A stretch of DNA of 64,000 nt, from positions 6,584,572-6,648,571 of the forward strand of contig JAQFVV010006238.1 in assembly GCA_028023455.1 (NCBI GenBank). The letters run 5' to 3'. The notes beneath the pieces were generated by a model. That model was not told the DNA's origin and made no database searches. It saw only the letters and a list, made by a program, of their open reading frames with translations. The DNA is from Epiperipatus broadwayi. Taxonomy: Eukaryota; Onychophora; Udeonychophora; Euonychophora; Peripatidae. Shown piece by piece: positions 21,760 through 33,442 of the stretch (position 1 is the first letter of the stretch; every line of letters starts with the position of its first letter). Made by a program: the position numbers and the translations under genes.

Positions 21760-22710
21760 TTTTTTTTGTATGGCTTAATGAAGTACTAGAGTGCCAGATT
21801 TTGGAGAATAAGGTCCTTGAGTTGAGTCCAGTACTATTATTTTTAGTGCTTAAACTTATGAATATCGAAGCAATAAGGCCATTTTGCCTTCACATCTCAC
21901 TAAAAGTATTTTCTTATAGTAAGTATTACTATAATTAATCTATTTTTAGCTGCTAGCTTTTAAAATCAAAACTTTACACTGTTTTTATTTTAAGATTTAT
22001 TTAGAATAAATATTTAACTGCAATTAAAATGTTAAATAATAAATAAAATTAGTAATACTTGAAAGTATTCAAATTTCTAACCATCTTCAATAGTATCTCA
22101 AGGCACATTTAGACATTAGCAATAGAGAGTTAATACATCAGTTCAAGTTCTGGTTATAGCAACTTAAATAGTCTAATTTGTAAATGAAATTAAATCAATT
22201 AGTGTCCTGGTTTATAGAGTACATGGGATCGAAAATACAAGGTTCTCTTGCCTGATTCTGTTTCAATCTTTCTGATTAATTACTAACTTTTCTCAGCACC
22301 ACTTTCCCACTATTTATGTACCAGTTTTATATTGTTTTCTCTTTATGCACCTGTGGACATTTGTTTATGACCAAAATGCACAAAGGTCCCCTGAAAATCA
22401 TTAATGAGCTTCAGACAAAAAATTATGACCAAAAATTGGTTTCCATCCAATTACATAATCAGGCTTAAGGCAAAACAAGGTTATAAATAAGATTTATCTT
22501 TTCAGATACGGTAGCCATAATTATTTTCCCCTACCACCCTCAAAAAATACTTTCCTATTTTAACAATATATCCTTATTGTATTCACTGATTATGAAAAAA
22601 GTTATTCTTTCATATTTTTTTGATACCTACTACATATAAATCTTTGTAAAATCCAATAAAATATACACCTTTACCCCACTTAGTGAGTGCAATTGTTAAG
22701 CAAAAATATT
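21760..22710. other. AT-rich stretch, nothing recognised
   Basis: There are weak SINE-like words near 22190-22270 (GGTTCTCTTGCCTGATTCTG), too diverged to assign. Otherwise featureless. Confidence 0.35.
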
Positions 22711-22810
22711 GCAAGCATTGATTGTTGAGAGGTCAGTGACAGCTGCTTTACAAACAGTTGTCCCAGGTTAGCAGATTCGCTTCCCAGCCGATGCTATGAC
22801 ACATGAGGAA
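22711..22810 (+). repeat. Short tRNA-derived SINE, type 2
   Basis: tRNA-like head with TTGAGAGGTCA (box-A side) and GATTCGCTTCCCAGCC (box B), then the fixed tail GATGCTATGACACATG and an A-rich end. The head and tail match 32471-32583 and 48658-48768 on the minus strand. The family consists of little more than the tRNA-like head and a short tail. Confidence 0.65.
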
Positions 22811-23494
22811 AAAAGAACAAGTAGTTATAAGGGTTTCCAATGGGAAAAAAGTTGGCTGGTTATTCCAGCTAAAAATTACATTGCAAGCTGTGAACAAACA
22901 ACTTAATCTAGTATACGTAGTAATTAAAAAACTCAATGTACATTATATGTACATGTAAACTGCATTATGGGTATTATATAAGTATATATTTAAAATATGC
23001 CTTATAGTGCAACTTAAATTTATGTAGAGACATCTATCTTAAATATGTTTTTCCCATTTATCAATCATAATTATCTAATTTTCTGAATCATGAATTGCTT
23101 ATTCTAAGGTCCATAATAGTCTTCTAAATCCTTTAATGATCTTGGATATTTTGGAGGAGAGTGCATCGGATGGTGGCTGAGGATCTAGAGAAAAAGTTTA
23201 GAATCAATGGTTGACATAATTCTTGGATTTATATTTAGATGGGATGCCATGATTTCAGATTTTGGAAAGTTTAATCACACCTACAATAGTTTGAGAACTT
23301 TGTTCTATTTTGCTTGTGTTTTTAAAACTGGCACAATGGTAAAAATGGATAAATTCCTAGAAAAACAGATATCATGTTTTCTTTTTCCAGTCAGCTTATG
23401 TTATCATGGTCATATTAGTTGCAGCCATGATTCTAATTAAAAATTTATTTAGCTATAAACTTTTTTAAAATAGAATCTAAAAAAAAACAGGGAA

Positions 23495-23600
23495 AAAACA
23501 CTTTATACAGTAGTGCCATTGAGTGCAAGCCAGAGTAATCAATAACAGTTATGAGCAAGCATAAGAAGTAGTGATCATGAGATGTTTAAACAGAATCTCT
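23495..23600 (+). repeat. Half copy of the 12249 hairpin family
   Basis: TACAGTAGTGCCATTGAGTG, CAAGCCAGAGTAATCAA and the end word GTGATCATGAGATGTTTA match the family. The palindromic centre is deleted, so the arm joins directly to the outer tail. Confidence 0.6.
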
Positions 23601-23751
23601 AGGGAAAAATGTGTTATTTAACTATGCAAAATTGCAACAAAATGAATAGGAAAGTCAAAGTAAACAATTTTTTGTGTTCTTTCAAATAACTGTTTTTGAG
23701 TGTGCTAAAAAATATCCATAGTGAAGTTTCATTTTTTTAAAATTTGTATTA

Positions 23752-24701
23752 CACCTGGGTCTCGTTTTACGTGATAGATAGGTTCCTCAGAAAACATGTG
23801 CAAATGAAATCACACAAAAATAGACATAACTTATATTGAAAAAGGGGGATGCGGTGTGTGATTTTTCAAAATTTGCATAAAAGCAAAGTACCAACATAAA
23901 ATTACTTTAAAATTCACGCAAAAAAAAAAAAAAATATGACTAATAAAAAATTTCAAATTTGAACAAAATTGATACAAGACAAACTTTTTTTAACTATAAT
24001 ATTTAATTTTATTCAAAATATATTTTTATACATAATTTACTGTACAGTAATTTACATTTTTTTATACACGTTTTAATTATTATCGATAAACAAGTTCATT
24101 TGCAAACTGATAAAAAAATCAGATTTTTCTCAAGAGGAAATACAACTAGCACCAACTTCACTCTCATGTTGTGTTGATTTTCTGGTAACTATGTAATTAG
24201 TAATTAATCTTTGAGATGATGATTTTATTAATTGTTTATGAAGCTCTCAATATCCAGACATACAACCATTTAGCTCTTGTTGGAATTTAAGAGCATGTTA
24301 ATGATTAGTGTCATTAATAAGAAAATAATAATTGATTACGATCTTTTTTAAAAAGCAAAAACAGAATGTGATTTAAAATGCAAAACTAACACACACAATG
24401 TTTGAACAAATTTACATTATAATCTTGTAAAATTTAATGTGTGTATACATAAAATGTGGAAATCATGATTTTAATTTCATTATTGCATAAAATCTTACTA
24501 TTATAAAGCACTGAAAATATTGAAATTACTAAGATGAAAGTCGAATTCCAATAATGTGCTATTATTTTCAATATAACATAAGTGCACAAAATTTATTATT
24601 TAAAGTAATAGCGCATTATCGAAAATCGACTTCCGATGAAACACGAATCGCGTAACTTCAAAATCGTGTTAAATAAGTCCGCGTAAAAAGAGACCTGGGT
24701 G
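23752..24701. mobile_element. 950-bp non-autonomous Tigger/mariner-like element
   Basis: Ends CACCTGGGTCTCGTTTTACG and the reverse complement of the right end, CACCCAGGTCTCTTTTTACG, match at all but about three or four of 22 positions. TA lies on each side (23750-23751 and 24702-24703). The subterminal words (GATAGGTTCCTCAGAAAAC, AATCGCGTAACTTC) are typical of pogo/Tigger ends. There is no transposase frame inside. It is probably a deletion derivative moved by a Tigger-type transposase. Confidence 0.82.
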
Positions 24702-24703
24702 TA

Positions 24704-26957
24704 CTATATTATATTACTTACTTGAAATTATTTAAAATTTTAAAAAAAGTTTAATAACAACTTATTTAATTGATTATAAAATGTAAGAGTTTGTGTAAGA
24801 GTAGTAAAATTAGCATACTGTAAATTGCTAAAACTACATAAAAAATTCTAACATATTAAAAAAGAGAAAATGATGTATCTATTGTATTCTGTGTGTCCAT
24901 ATTGTAATCGTGTTTAAGGCTTTTTGTCACAATAAAGTAATATGCAGATCTATATACAAATATGGGTGCTATCTGTGGCATTTTCTTGCATGAGATGTTG
25001 CATTTTCTTACATGTGGTAGACATGTTCTTTGAAATGATTTAACATTTTTTCGATTAATGCAGTTGAACTATTTAAATAAATATTAAAGGTATGAATATT
25101 TTTAAATTTATTTGTATGCAATTTTGCATATATTTTTTAAAAACCGAAAATACATTTATGACAACAAGGGCTCTGAAATCGCTAAGTCTGTAAATTAGAA
25201 TATATAAAAAAGCCTACAAATTATTACATAGAAAGTTTCACCGCAATGCATCAGCATATTATTAGTTAACAGTTTATATATAGGGTATATGAGCACAGAC
25301 TTGCACATGACCCACCACTCTCCATTCTATCTCATACTACCGATACACTTGAACACATATATATCGAAAAGATAAATAATCACTTTATGTTGAATTAAAT
25401 TTTTTTTTTCCAGTTCTACATTTTTATACATGTGAGATGACATTACAAGTTGTTCAATGTTAACAAATAGATTGTGTATTTTAATGTTGGATTTAGTAAT
25501 TTTTGATCATACAAATTTCATTATTATGAAATCGTTCATTTTTTCAAAATAACAATTATGATAAGTAAATTATAGTATGATTATCATTATTTTAGTCACA
25601 AGAAAACGACTGTTAGTAAGAATTTTAATCCATAAAAGTAAAAAAATACAGTGTACAGTTTTTTAACTAATGTATACATTTTAAAATTTAGTAGGGTTTT
25701 AGTATATTTGTTTTCTGAAGGTCATTAAATATGATTTTGATTACTTATTATACTGAATAAACCATTGGGGGGGGGGGGCTTTGTAATCATTAATGGTGAA
25801 AATCTTTACTTTATATATATCATTAATAAAGAATTGATTATTTTGCAAAGACAGTGGATGAAAATTAAATGAAATTCTGTATTGTACATTAATCATATTT
25901 TAAGTTTATAATCAAAATATTGTATATAGTATTAACATTGTATACTATATTATATATCATGAATAAACTCTGTATTGTATAGATTCAAAATGAAAGTTTC
26001 TATTTTGCTTTTGGATGACATAGCATTAATAACTATTGTACGATGTCATAAATTTATTTTTTCTACAAATTGATGATAATTGTTATTATGAATCTTCATG
26101 CAAAAAACAAATACTAAGTGGGGTTTATCTGAACAAGTTAAAATAGTCTTGTAATTTAATATGGTTTTCATTCATTTTCTTTTTTCCAATTCATTCACTC
26201 AATGGTCTAACTGCATTTAATCGGAAACACTTTTATTAAAATATAATGAAGTATTTTTGATTTCTTTTAACTTACTCATGCTCATTTTTGTTTTTTTCCA
26301 TGGTATGGTCATTTCACAAATAACATGGCAGTTCTTCCACTTTAGATGCTATTTTACTATTATCATAACTGATATTAACATAGAGGTTTTTTTTAAAAAA
26401 ATGCAGTTTCTGTAAGACCAGTTTTATTGTTTCATTAATTCAAAAAAAAAATCTGAATAATCAGTATGTTATGAACAGTAAGAAAAAGTAAAAGTAAACC
26501 ACAAGAAACCATGAATTCCAAGATATTTCTTAGACATTTTTTCATTGTCTCATTTTCACAAAAATTTTTGGAATATATATATGTATTGCTTTTTAATTAA
26601 ATAATTCTGATTATTTTTACACACTCATTGGTTGATAATTATTTAAATAAAAATATACTTACATTTTTATGTTATTCATATATATTTTATTTTTAAAAAT
26701 AGAAGTTAATAAACTAGACCATAACAGATAACAAAATAAATTTTCACGAAGTTTGAGTACACTTGTTACTTACCTGCCAGAATTGATACAGTGTTGAACT
26801 ATTTTCAAATACTGCAATAATTATAAAGCACACATCAAATTTTAAAGTGGAATTTGATAGATTTATCATAAATCCAGATTTATTCATATGTTTAAAAAAA
26901 GTCAAAATAAAAACAATTTGTCTATTTTCTCAAGATTGTTTATTTTCACATCATAAA
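24704..26957. other. AT-rich stretch with one fold-back arm fragment
   Basis: Mostly featureless. 25280-25405 (ATGAGCACAGACTTGCACATG, CACTCTCCATTCTATCTCA) is the outer part of one arm of the 15097/38136 fold-back family. A run of ten G lies near 25768. No gene is supported. Confidence 0.45.
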
Positions 26958-27262
26958 TGTAAACAAAGGGAGTAAATCACTCTCCCCCAGGCTATGACTT
27001 AAAAGCACTCTAAATGTTGAACAAAAGATGAGGAATAGAACTTAAGTCAAGCATTGGTGGCCAAGCAGTTAGCATATCTGCCTTTCAAGCAGCTGTCCCA
27101 CTTCGCTTCCCAGTCAACACTTTGACATATAAAAAAGCACTTTAAATGTTGATCAAAGGATCAAGAATAAAATGGATTCATCCTATTCTTCATCCTTTGT
27201 TTAACATTTAGAGTATTTTAAGTCCTAGTCTGAAGAAGAGTGTTTTACTGTCTTTGTTTACA
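26958..27262. repeat. Fold-back element carrying a SINE
   Basis: The left arm (TGTAAACAAAGGGAGTAAA ... CTCTAAATGTTGAACAAA) pairs with the right arm (TTTGTTTAACATTTAGAG ... TTTACTGTCTTTGTTTACA). The SINE at 27051-27136 sits near the centre. A 43-bp segment (26999-27041) is repeated immediately after the SINE (27132-27174), either a very long insertion duplication or a pre-existing tandem repeat. Confidence 0.75.
27051..27136 (+). repeat. Short tRNA-derived SINE, type 1
   Basis: Begins GCATTGGTGGCC and has AGTTAGCATATCTGCC (box-A side), CTTCGCTTCCCAGTCAAC (box B) and the tail TTTGACATATAAAAAA. Same family as 32269-32361 and 60393-60480. Confidence 0.7.
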
Positions 27263-27362
27263 TATATATTGAGTTATGTTTAATTTAAAGTTTACATCAC
27301 AGCATGATATTGTAAGTCCTTTGTTTTTATTTACAACTTATTTTTTCAATACATATAAAGCG

Positions 27363-28050
27363 CTTTAGAGCTTCAGGAAATGTTTCAGGAGTTATTAAAT
27401 GAAAGTAAAAAAGTAAGACTAAAGGTAAACATTAAAAAGACTAAAGTAATGTTCAATGGATTTTCTCAAAAGATAAAAATAAAGATTGATTATGATGAGT
27501 TAGAAGAGTTAACAACGACAAATAACTTGGTCACATTAGTACTATAGATGAAAACCTAATTGATAAAATTAATCATACAAATAATCTTGGTTGGAGTGCT
27601 TTTGGCAGAAATAACTTAATACTAAAAGGAAATATGCCTTTTATGGATCTGAAACTTGGACACTTAATAAAAGAGCAATTCAGAGACTTTGGACCACTGA
27701 AAGAAGTATTGAGAAATGTATGTTAGGAGTAAAAAAAGAGATCAAAAATGTAATATATGTGTAAGAGAACAAACAGGTATTACTGACATTTAAAAAACTG
27801 AATTGAAGTTGGGCTGAACATATTGCTAGAAGAGATGATAAAAGATGGACAATTGAAATTTTTAAACTGGGCTTTAAGAGATTGCAAAAGACTCAGAAAG
27901 AGACCACATGTAAGATGGATGGATGAAATAAGAAAGTGTGCAGGAGTAATTTGGAGAGGAGAAGCTAGAGATCGGAGAAGATGGATTTAACATGAAAAAA
28001 TCTTTATCCTGAAGTGGATTGAAAATGATTGACAATAATGATGATGATGA
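27363..28050 (+). mobile_element. RTE-type LINE, copy E, 5'-truncated and broken
   Basis: Begins just after the RT catalytic box (LELQEMFQELLNESKKVRLK) and runs through the FGRNNLILKG and REQTGITDI blocks to the C-terminus and the (GAT)n end (28035-28048). There are several stops and frameshifts. No clear TSD. It overlaps most of the region lost from copies A and F, so it is useful as a reference. Confidence 0.85.
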
Positions 28051-28659
28051 ATGTGATTTTTTAAAAAATATTTCATTTGTAAAATTAAAATAAAAAGAAA
28101 TCTAGTCCGATTTATTGAGTATTAATATAAAATCTTTACAAAGAGATGAAAGATTGAACAACATTTTCAAAAACTTCCAGCAGGTGCAACAATAGACAAT
28201 GTTTTGATTCAAGAGGGTTTTTAATAACAAGAAAGTTCATCTAAATAATTTTACTATTTTACATATAAACTCTAAAATGATAAAAATTACCTTTAGAGAA
28301 AATTATTTTTAGAGAAAATTGTACATATGCTATGTATAAAATAAGATAAATTACCAAAGTATTGCCATATTGTTTATTGGCTAAATAAAAAAATAAGACT
28401 TACTAGATGTCAATTAAATATTTTAATAATAAAACTATGATGAAAATTAGACTAACAAATAACTGGAGACTACATACAAAAAATATAATAATTATTGTGC
28501 CATCTGGTCTTAAGAATGAATTTATTGTTCAAAATTTTAAAAACAAAGGGGATAGTAAGTCAGTGGTAATTAGCGTGGAATATCATTATTATCCGTTACA
28601 GAAAAAGTACTTCAAAAATGCTGCTGAATAGATTTTTCTAGTTATAGGTGAATGGTTAT
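28051..28659. other. AT-rich stretch, nothing recognised
   Basis: A 74-codon frame at 28407-28631 has no recognisable motif. It may be the decayed upstream part of the LINE at 28660-29975. Confidence 0.35.
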
Positions 28660-29975
28660 CATAGATTACGTGGTTTAGAGAATCAAAAACCTCTTTAGAT
28701 AAATTTATATGGTCAGGAAAATACAAGTAAGCTATCAGAAACAAAGAAGTGATATATATACTTTATAGTGTTTTTATTGATTTGAACAAGGAATTTGATT
28801 CAGTTAATAGGATAGGTCTATGGAATTATTTGAAATTAGTTGGTTTTCTACAAAAACTTATTCATATTACACAGCTTCTACATGATATAATGAGAAGAAG
28901 TGTTATTATTACAGGAAAAAAATCTGAGGCATTTGAAAGAAAAACTGGTGCTAAACAAGGAGGTGTATTTGCTCCAACACTGTTTTCAATTTTTATGATA
29001 GTGGTTTTGAAATTGTTTATAGGTGACTTAATCAGACAGGAATCAATATTTATACAGATTTGATAGTTAAATTTTTTATTTGAATTAATTAAAAGCACAA
29101 ACAAAATTTTTTCCGTTTTGGATCCTGGTTTTATATATGTTGATAATTGTGCTATTTTTGCCAATTCTAATAATAATTTACAGAAAATACTTCATGTTTG
29201 GAATGCAACTTATAAAGATCTTGGTTTATTAATCAATGTTTAAGAACATTCAAGTTCTTTATCCAACAATGATGAAACAAAAAAAATATTCAGCAACTGT
29301 CAACTTGGATGATTGCCAACTTGAGAATTAAACTAGTTTAAATACCTTGGTAGTTTTATAAGTAGATAGATGGACTTAAATGTTGAGATCCAACACAAAT
29401 TTCAATGTGCTATTGCTTTTAATAACTTAAAAGATAGAATATTTTATCTTAGATAAATAACTATTGCATTTGTGTTACCTGGATAAAGAGCTGTTATTTT
29501 ACCTAATTTATTGTATGGATGTAAAAATTGGACATCCTATCAATATAATATAAAGGCCTTAAAAAATTTTCATTTAAGAATGACCCATAAAATGTTAAAA
29601 ATATAATGGCAAGATTGTAAATCCAATCAATACATTCTTCAGCTTACTGCATATGATATTATTGGATCCACCATTGTAAAATTATACTTTTGTTGGACTG
29701 GACGCATAAAATAAATGAAACATGAAAGACTTTGTAAAAGGTATTTTATGATAAACTTGAGCATGGATTTCACAGTAGAAGTAGATCCCATTTACAATAT
29801 AAGGATTATCTCAAAGTCAGTCTATAGAAGAGCAGTGATGTTTCAACTGGGAAGATATAGCAGAAAATAGAATACACTGGAAAACTATAATTAGTCATAG
29901 TGTTGAAGTATTTTAGAAAGAACATTTTTCTACTGAGGAAATAAAAAACAACACTGTAAAATATCAAGTAAATAG
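28660..29975 (+). pseudogene. Decayed LINE reverse transcriptase, second family
   Basis: A different RT from the RTE copies above. At 28749-29063 the frame reads VFIDLNKEFDSVN (block A), LHDIMRRSVI and GAKQGGVFAPTLFSIF (the QG-PxLF block). Near 29130-29165 the catalytic box reads YVDNCAIF, where relatives have FADDCAL. Further on come KYLGSFISR, LPNLLYGCKNWTSYQ, FHLRM-HKMLKI-WQD and the FCWTGRI block, ending near 29975. This order is typical of a widespread animal LINE RT with a WQD/WTGH C-terminal block. The changed catalytic Asp, many stops and frameshifts show it is dead. Clade assignment (RTE- or CR1-like) is uncertain. Confidence 0.82.
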
Positions 29976-30632
29976 AGAAATAGACCAGCATATTCTATAT
30001 GTGAACACCTATGTGGTTCATAGATGGATTAGCATGTTCTACATGGGATTGCACTTGTGGTTTATATATTGTTTTATATAGTCACCACAAAACCTATTTC
30101 TAGAGTAGTTTTTTCATCTCTTCTTCCTTTGTGGGGGGTGGGGGGTGGAATGACACTACTCATTATTGGATGGCTGTTTATTATTATTATAAATACAATT
30201 GATAAATTATGATAAGAATTCAGAAAGGAATAATGTGTCGATTGTAAAACATATGTAAATAAAAAAATTCAACAACCACTCACAATATTATGTCATTTAG
30301 GATTACATATAGTAAGATTTATATACTAACAACATACATATGGTAAGATTTATATACTAACAACACAAACAAGCTTCTTTAAACACTTTTTGATGCTATT
30401 TATGTTTTATCATTACTCCCATCCAAAAACACTGTTTTGGGTGCATGAAAAGATTGAAATTATCATCTCTATTAATTCATATATTACAGAATTGTATTCA
30501 CATGCACTATACATGCATGGGAACTTTAGAAAAATTTGATCTATTATGAATTTGATCCATTAAAAAGAAGTAGATTTTGATAAGCTTTTACTCTGATAGT
30601 AATTTAGTTATTATTATTAATATATGTATGTT
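29976..30632. other. AT-rich stretch with a short tandem duplication
   Basis: A G-rich run (30134-30149) and two copies of a 31-bp unit at about 30304-30365 (GTAAGATTTATATACTAACA) are the only structures seen. Confidence 0.5.
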
Positions 30633-30730
30633 CAGTGCAGTGGTAAAGTGATGCATTTAAGAACTAAAAATCCCAATGTTGTGGTTCAATTCTATAATTC
30701 CAATGCTTGAAAATCATATGACTTTCCTAG
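30633..30730 (+). repeat. Possible tRNA-derived SINE fragment
   Basis: GCAGTGGTAAAGTGATGCA looks like a box-A region and TGTGGTTCAATTCTATAAT like a box-B region, spaced about as in a tRNA. No second copy was matched with confidence. Confidence 0.35.
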
Positions 30731-31026
30731 GGACAAAATATTTTATTATTTAGTCTATTAATTAGGTAACAATACAATGACATCTTTCAAATTCTGATTG
30801 GTTTGTCATTTCTTTCTTGTAGGCTTATGGTAGTGACATTAAATTTCATGTCAGATACTTTTCACTAACTCCTTAGTTCTACCTTACATTAGAAAGTATT
30901 TTTATTTAAAGGCAATGTAATATGAAATTCACATTAAATTTGAAACTAGACCCAATGAACTTATGCTTTAATATGCTTACATAGTTATATAATCTGGCAT
31001 TAGATGAGATTTTACATATTTAAAAG

Positions 31027-31433
31027 ACCTAGGCAAATATATATCAGAGCTATATCTTAAGACTATGTGCCTAAATATGACAGTAGGGACCTCTACAAAT
31101 CTTTAACCCAAAATTAACAACTTTAAAAGACAAGAGTGGCCAATCTTATTTTCAACCTACTTTTTCATTATATAGGTGAATCTAAAGCATTTTAATTTGT
31201 GAGCGTATAGCTATTGAATACTTCACTGCTTAAGTCCACTATTTCTATTACAAGCTTGCAAATCAAAATGCTTTAGATTTGCCTATATAATCAAAAAGTA
31301 GATTAAAAATAAGAATGGCCACTCTTGTCTTTTAAAATTGTTAATCTTGTGTTAAAGATTTGTACAGGTCCCTACTGTCAGATTTAGGTGCTTAGTCTTA
31401 AGGTTATATAGCCTTAATATATATTGCTTAGGT
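31027..31433. repeat. 407-bp fold-back element
   Basis: Arms of about 180 bp: ACCTAGGCAAATATATATC ... GACAGTAGGGACC at the left pairs with GGTCCCTACTGTC ... ATATATATTGCTTAGGT at the right. Inner parts AAGAGTGGCCAATCTTA and CTAAAGCATTTTAATTTG also pair. The loop is near 31205-31255. Partial relatives: 6214-6380 and 55477-55700. Confidence 0.82.
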
Positions 31434-32268
31434 AATGAGTATGTGCTTAACAAATTATTAGTTACAACTTTAAGAAATCTAGGTTTTTTGATAACTCCTA
31501 GTTAGAAATGTCATAAGGAGCCTATAGGTGTCATAAAACTGAGTTCTCTAAAACATACAGAAACTGATCTGATATCAGATTTGATAATTTAAACCATTAA
31601 ATAATTTTAAAATTTCAAATAAATTAATTATAGGTTGCTGCTAGATGGATAAGTGCATTAGTTCCAGCTTTGAATTTTAATTTTCATATTGAAGATAAAA
31701 ACCAAAATGGAGATGAGGATTTTATAGCACTATTGCCATTCATTAATTCCTCAATCTCACTGTAGATGGCGCAGAATAGAGAGAAGATCATTACTTTTGG
31801 AAGCATGTAAAAAATACATGAGAACATCATATTACATTTGTAATTACATGTTTGATTATTATCCATTGTCTAATATTAACCGTTAAATATTTCTGAAAAA
31901 ATCAAACTTTATTTAAACTTCTCCATCATCTAATATTATTTATGAAATATTTTTTTAAATATTCAAACATTATTTAAACCTTTCAAATATAAATTTAAAG
32001 TTTGAATTTTTAAAAAAATATTTAACAATTAACTAACATTAGCTGATAGAAATATAATTGCAATTAAAATACCCATCAGCAAAAACTTTCATACAAACAT
32101 TGTATGATTTTGTTAGATGTTATCTCTATTTCAACCAAGCCCTTTATTACTTTATATCAATAGTGGCTTGTAAAATTTTCAAGCAGGGGTGTTTCATTAC
32201 AGTCTTGCTGCCAAAAAATAAACAAGAAAAACAAAACAGAGCATTCTAAGTTTACAACTGTACAATCA
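31434..32268. other. AT-rich stretch with a SINE tail fragment
   Basis: 31975-32115 (AAGTTTGAATTTTTAAAAAA ... AAAACTTTCATACAAAC) matches the tail of the SINE at 14440-14755. The rest is unassigned. Confidence 0.45.
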
Positions 32269-32361
32269 TTTTTTTTTATATGTCAAAGCGTTGACCGGGA
32301 AGCAAACCCGGGCCAGCTGCTTCAAAGGCAGCTATGCTAACCACTAGGCCACCAATGCTTG
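32269..32361 (-). repeat. tRNA-derived SINE, type 1, best preserved copy
   Basis: On the minus strand 32358-32288 nearly folds as a cloverleaf of 71 nt. Acceptor GCATTGG/TCAACGC has one mismatch and one G-U pair. The anticodon stem GCTGC/GCAGC is perfect with loop CTTTGAA (UUG, Gln). The T stem CCGGG/CCCGG is perfect. The D stem is poor. It is followed by TTTGACATATAAAAAAAA. The A-rich tail and sister copies at 27051 and 60393 mark it as a SINE rather than a tRNA gene, although the fold is good enough that a tRNA scanner may report it. Confidence 0.75.
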
Positions 32362-32470
32362 ATAACAACCATTTTATTTTTTTATATCAATGAATGCTAA
32401 AAGATCTAATGTATTTTTTACTTTTACCAAGTGCTGTTTGACAAATAATATCTGGAGTAAATCAACCTGT

Positions 32471-32583
32471 ACTTTTTTTTTCATATGTCATAGCATCGGC
32501 CGGGACGCAAACCCACACCCGTCTGCAGCCAACTACTTGCATGCAAGGCGGGAGCCATGACCTCTCGGCTAACAACGTTTGAC
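32471..32583 (-). repeat. tRNA-derived SINE, type 2
   Basis: Minus-strand order: GTTAGCCGAGAGGTCATGG (box A), CTTGCATGCAAG in the anticodon region, a long variable-arm-like stretch, GGGTTTGCGTCCCGGCC (box B), GATGCTATGACATATG and A-rich tail. Close match to 48658-48768. The long variable region suggests a Ser- or Leu-type tRNA ancestor. Confidence 0.72.
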
Positions 32584-33268
32584 TTTTTATTTCAATTTTT
32601 CCATGTAATCACAATTGGAAAAATATATTCTAATGCTAATGCTCTTCACGATAAATATTTAAAATAATATTTCTTTTATTATTTTGTTATATTTTTCTGC
32701 AATAAATAATTATATGTTAATTTATAAATGTTAATTACAAGAAGAAAAAAAACAATATTTCAGTGCTCATTTTAAATAAAAACAATAAAAATTTATTTGC
32801 TCTCAAGAGAAACCAGAATAGATAAATACCACACTCAAATAACTATCGATGCTGTGGCAGTGAACAGCTCCAATGGAATTAGTTACACACAGTGATAAAA
32901 GGAAATGAATCTCATTGGAACTTGCTTTTTGGAATATGACATATCTGGCACTGCCATAATTAACAGGTCTTTGAATCGAATCTCAAGCATGCTTAAAATA
33001 ATTATTTTTAGAAAATATTTAATTAATTGTATTTGCATAATAATTATGCAAAATATTTGATGGTTGTTATATTATTGATATTTTCATGCACAAATTTAGT
33101 AATTATTTTTTTCTGAGCGTGCTGCAGTGGTTATGGACCAGCCATCTCTTAACATATATATATTTATGATTGTAGTTTATGTTGCGATATTTTAAATTGC
33201 CTGGAAAACATTAGAAATTAATTTCTAATACACTTTAAAATCTTAGGGTTCAGCCCTGATGGGTCTAG

Positions 33269-33439
33269 CGAAAAATTTCAGATAGGGAGAATTTGTCGAG
33301 AATATACTTACGGATAAATTACTCTGGGGTAACGACAGGCTTAGATAACAGTTGTATTTCACCTGAGGATTTGCTGATAGCTATGAAAAATGATTGTCAT
33401 GAAGTTGAAGGATTTATATTCTTACAGTTTGGCAGTCTG
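33269..33439 (+). other. 57-codon open frame of unknown origin
   Basis: An open frame bounded by TAG (33266) and TAA (33440), with higher G+C than its flanks. It reads in part INYSGVTTGLDNSCISPEDL and AMKNDCHEVEGFIFLQFG. The composition (balanced, few Asn/Lys/Ile runs) looks more like real protein than most AT-rich frames here. An AG precedes it near 33243-33245, so it could be an exon or a decayed one. I do not recognise the family. Confidence 0.3.
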
Positions 33440-33442
33440 TAA

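Noticed and set aside
32269-32361. Genuine tRNA-Gln gene
   Set aside because: A poor D stem, an A-rich tail and sister SINE copies make a SINE far more likely.
33313-33345. GATAAATTACTCTGGGGTAACGACAGG-like stretch recalling large-subunit rRNA
   Set aside because: The likeness to the GGATAAC-containing part of 23S-type rRNA is short and the flanks do not match any rRNA I know; the same bases read better as part of the open frame at 33269-33439.
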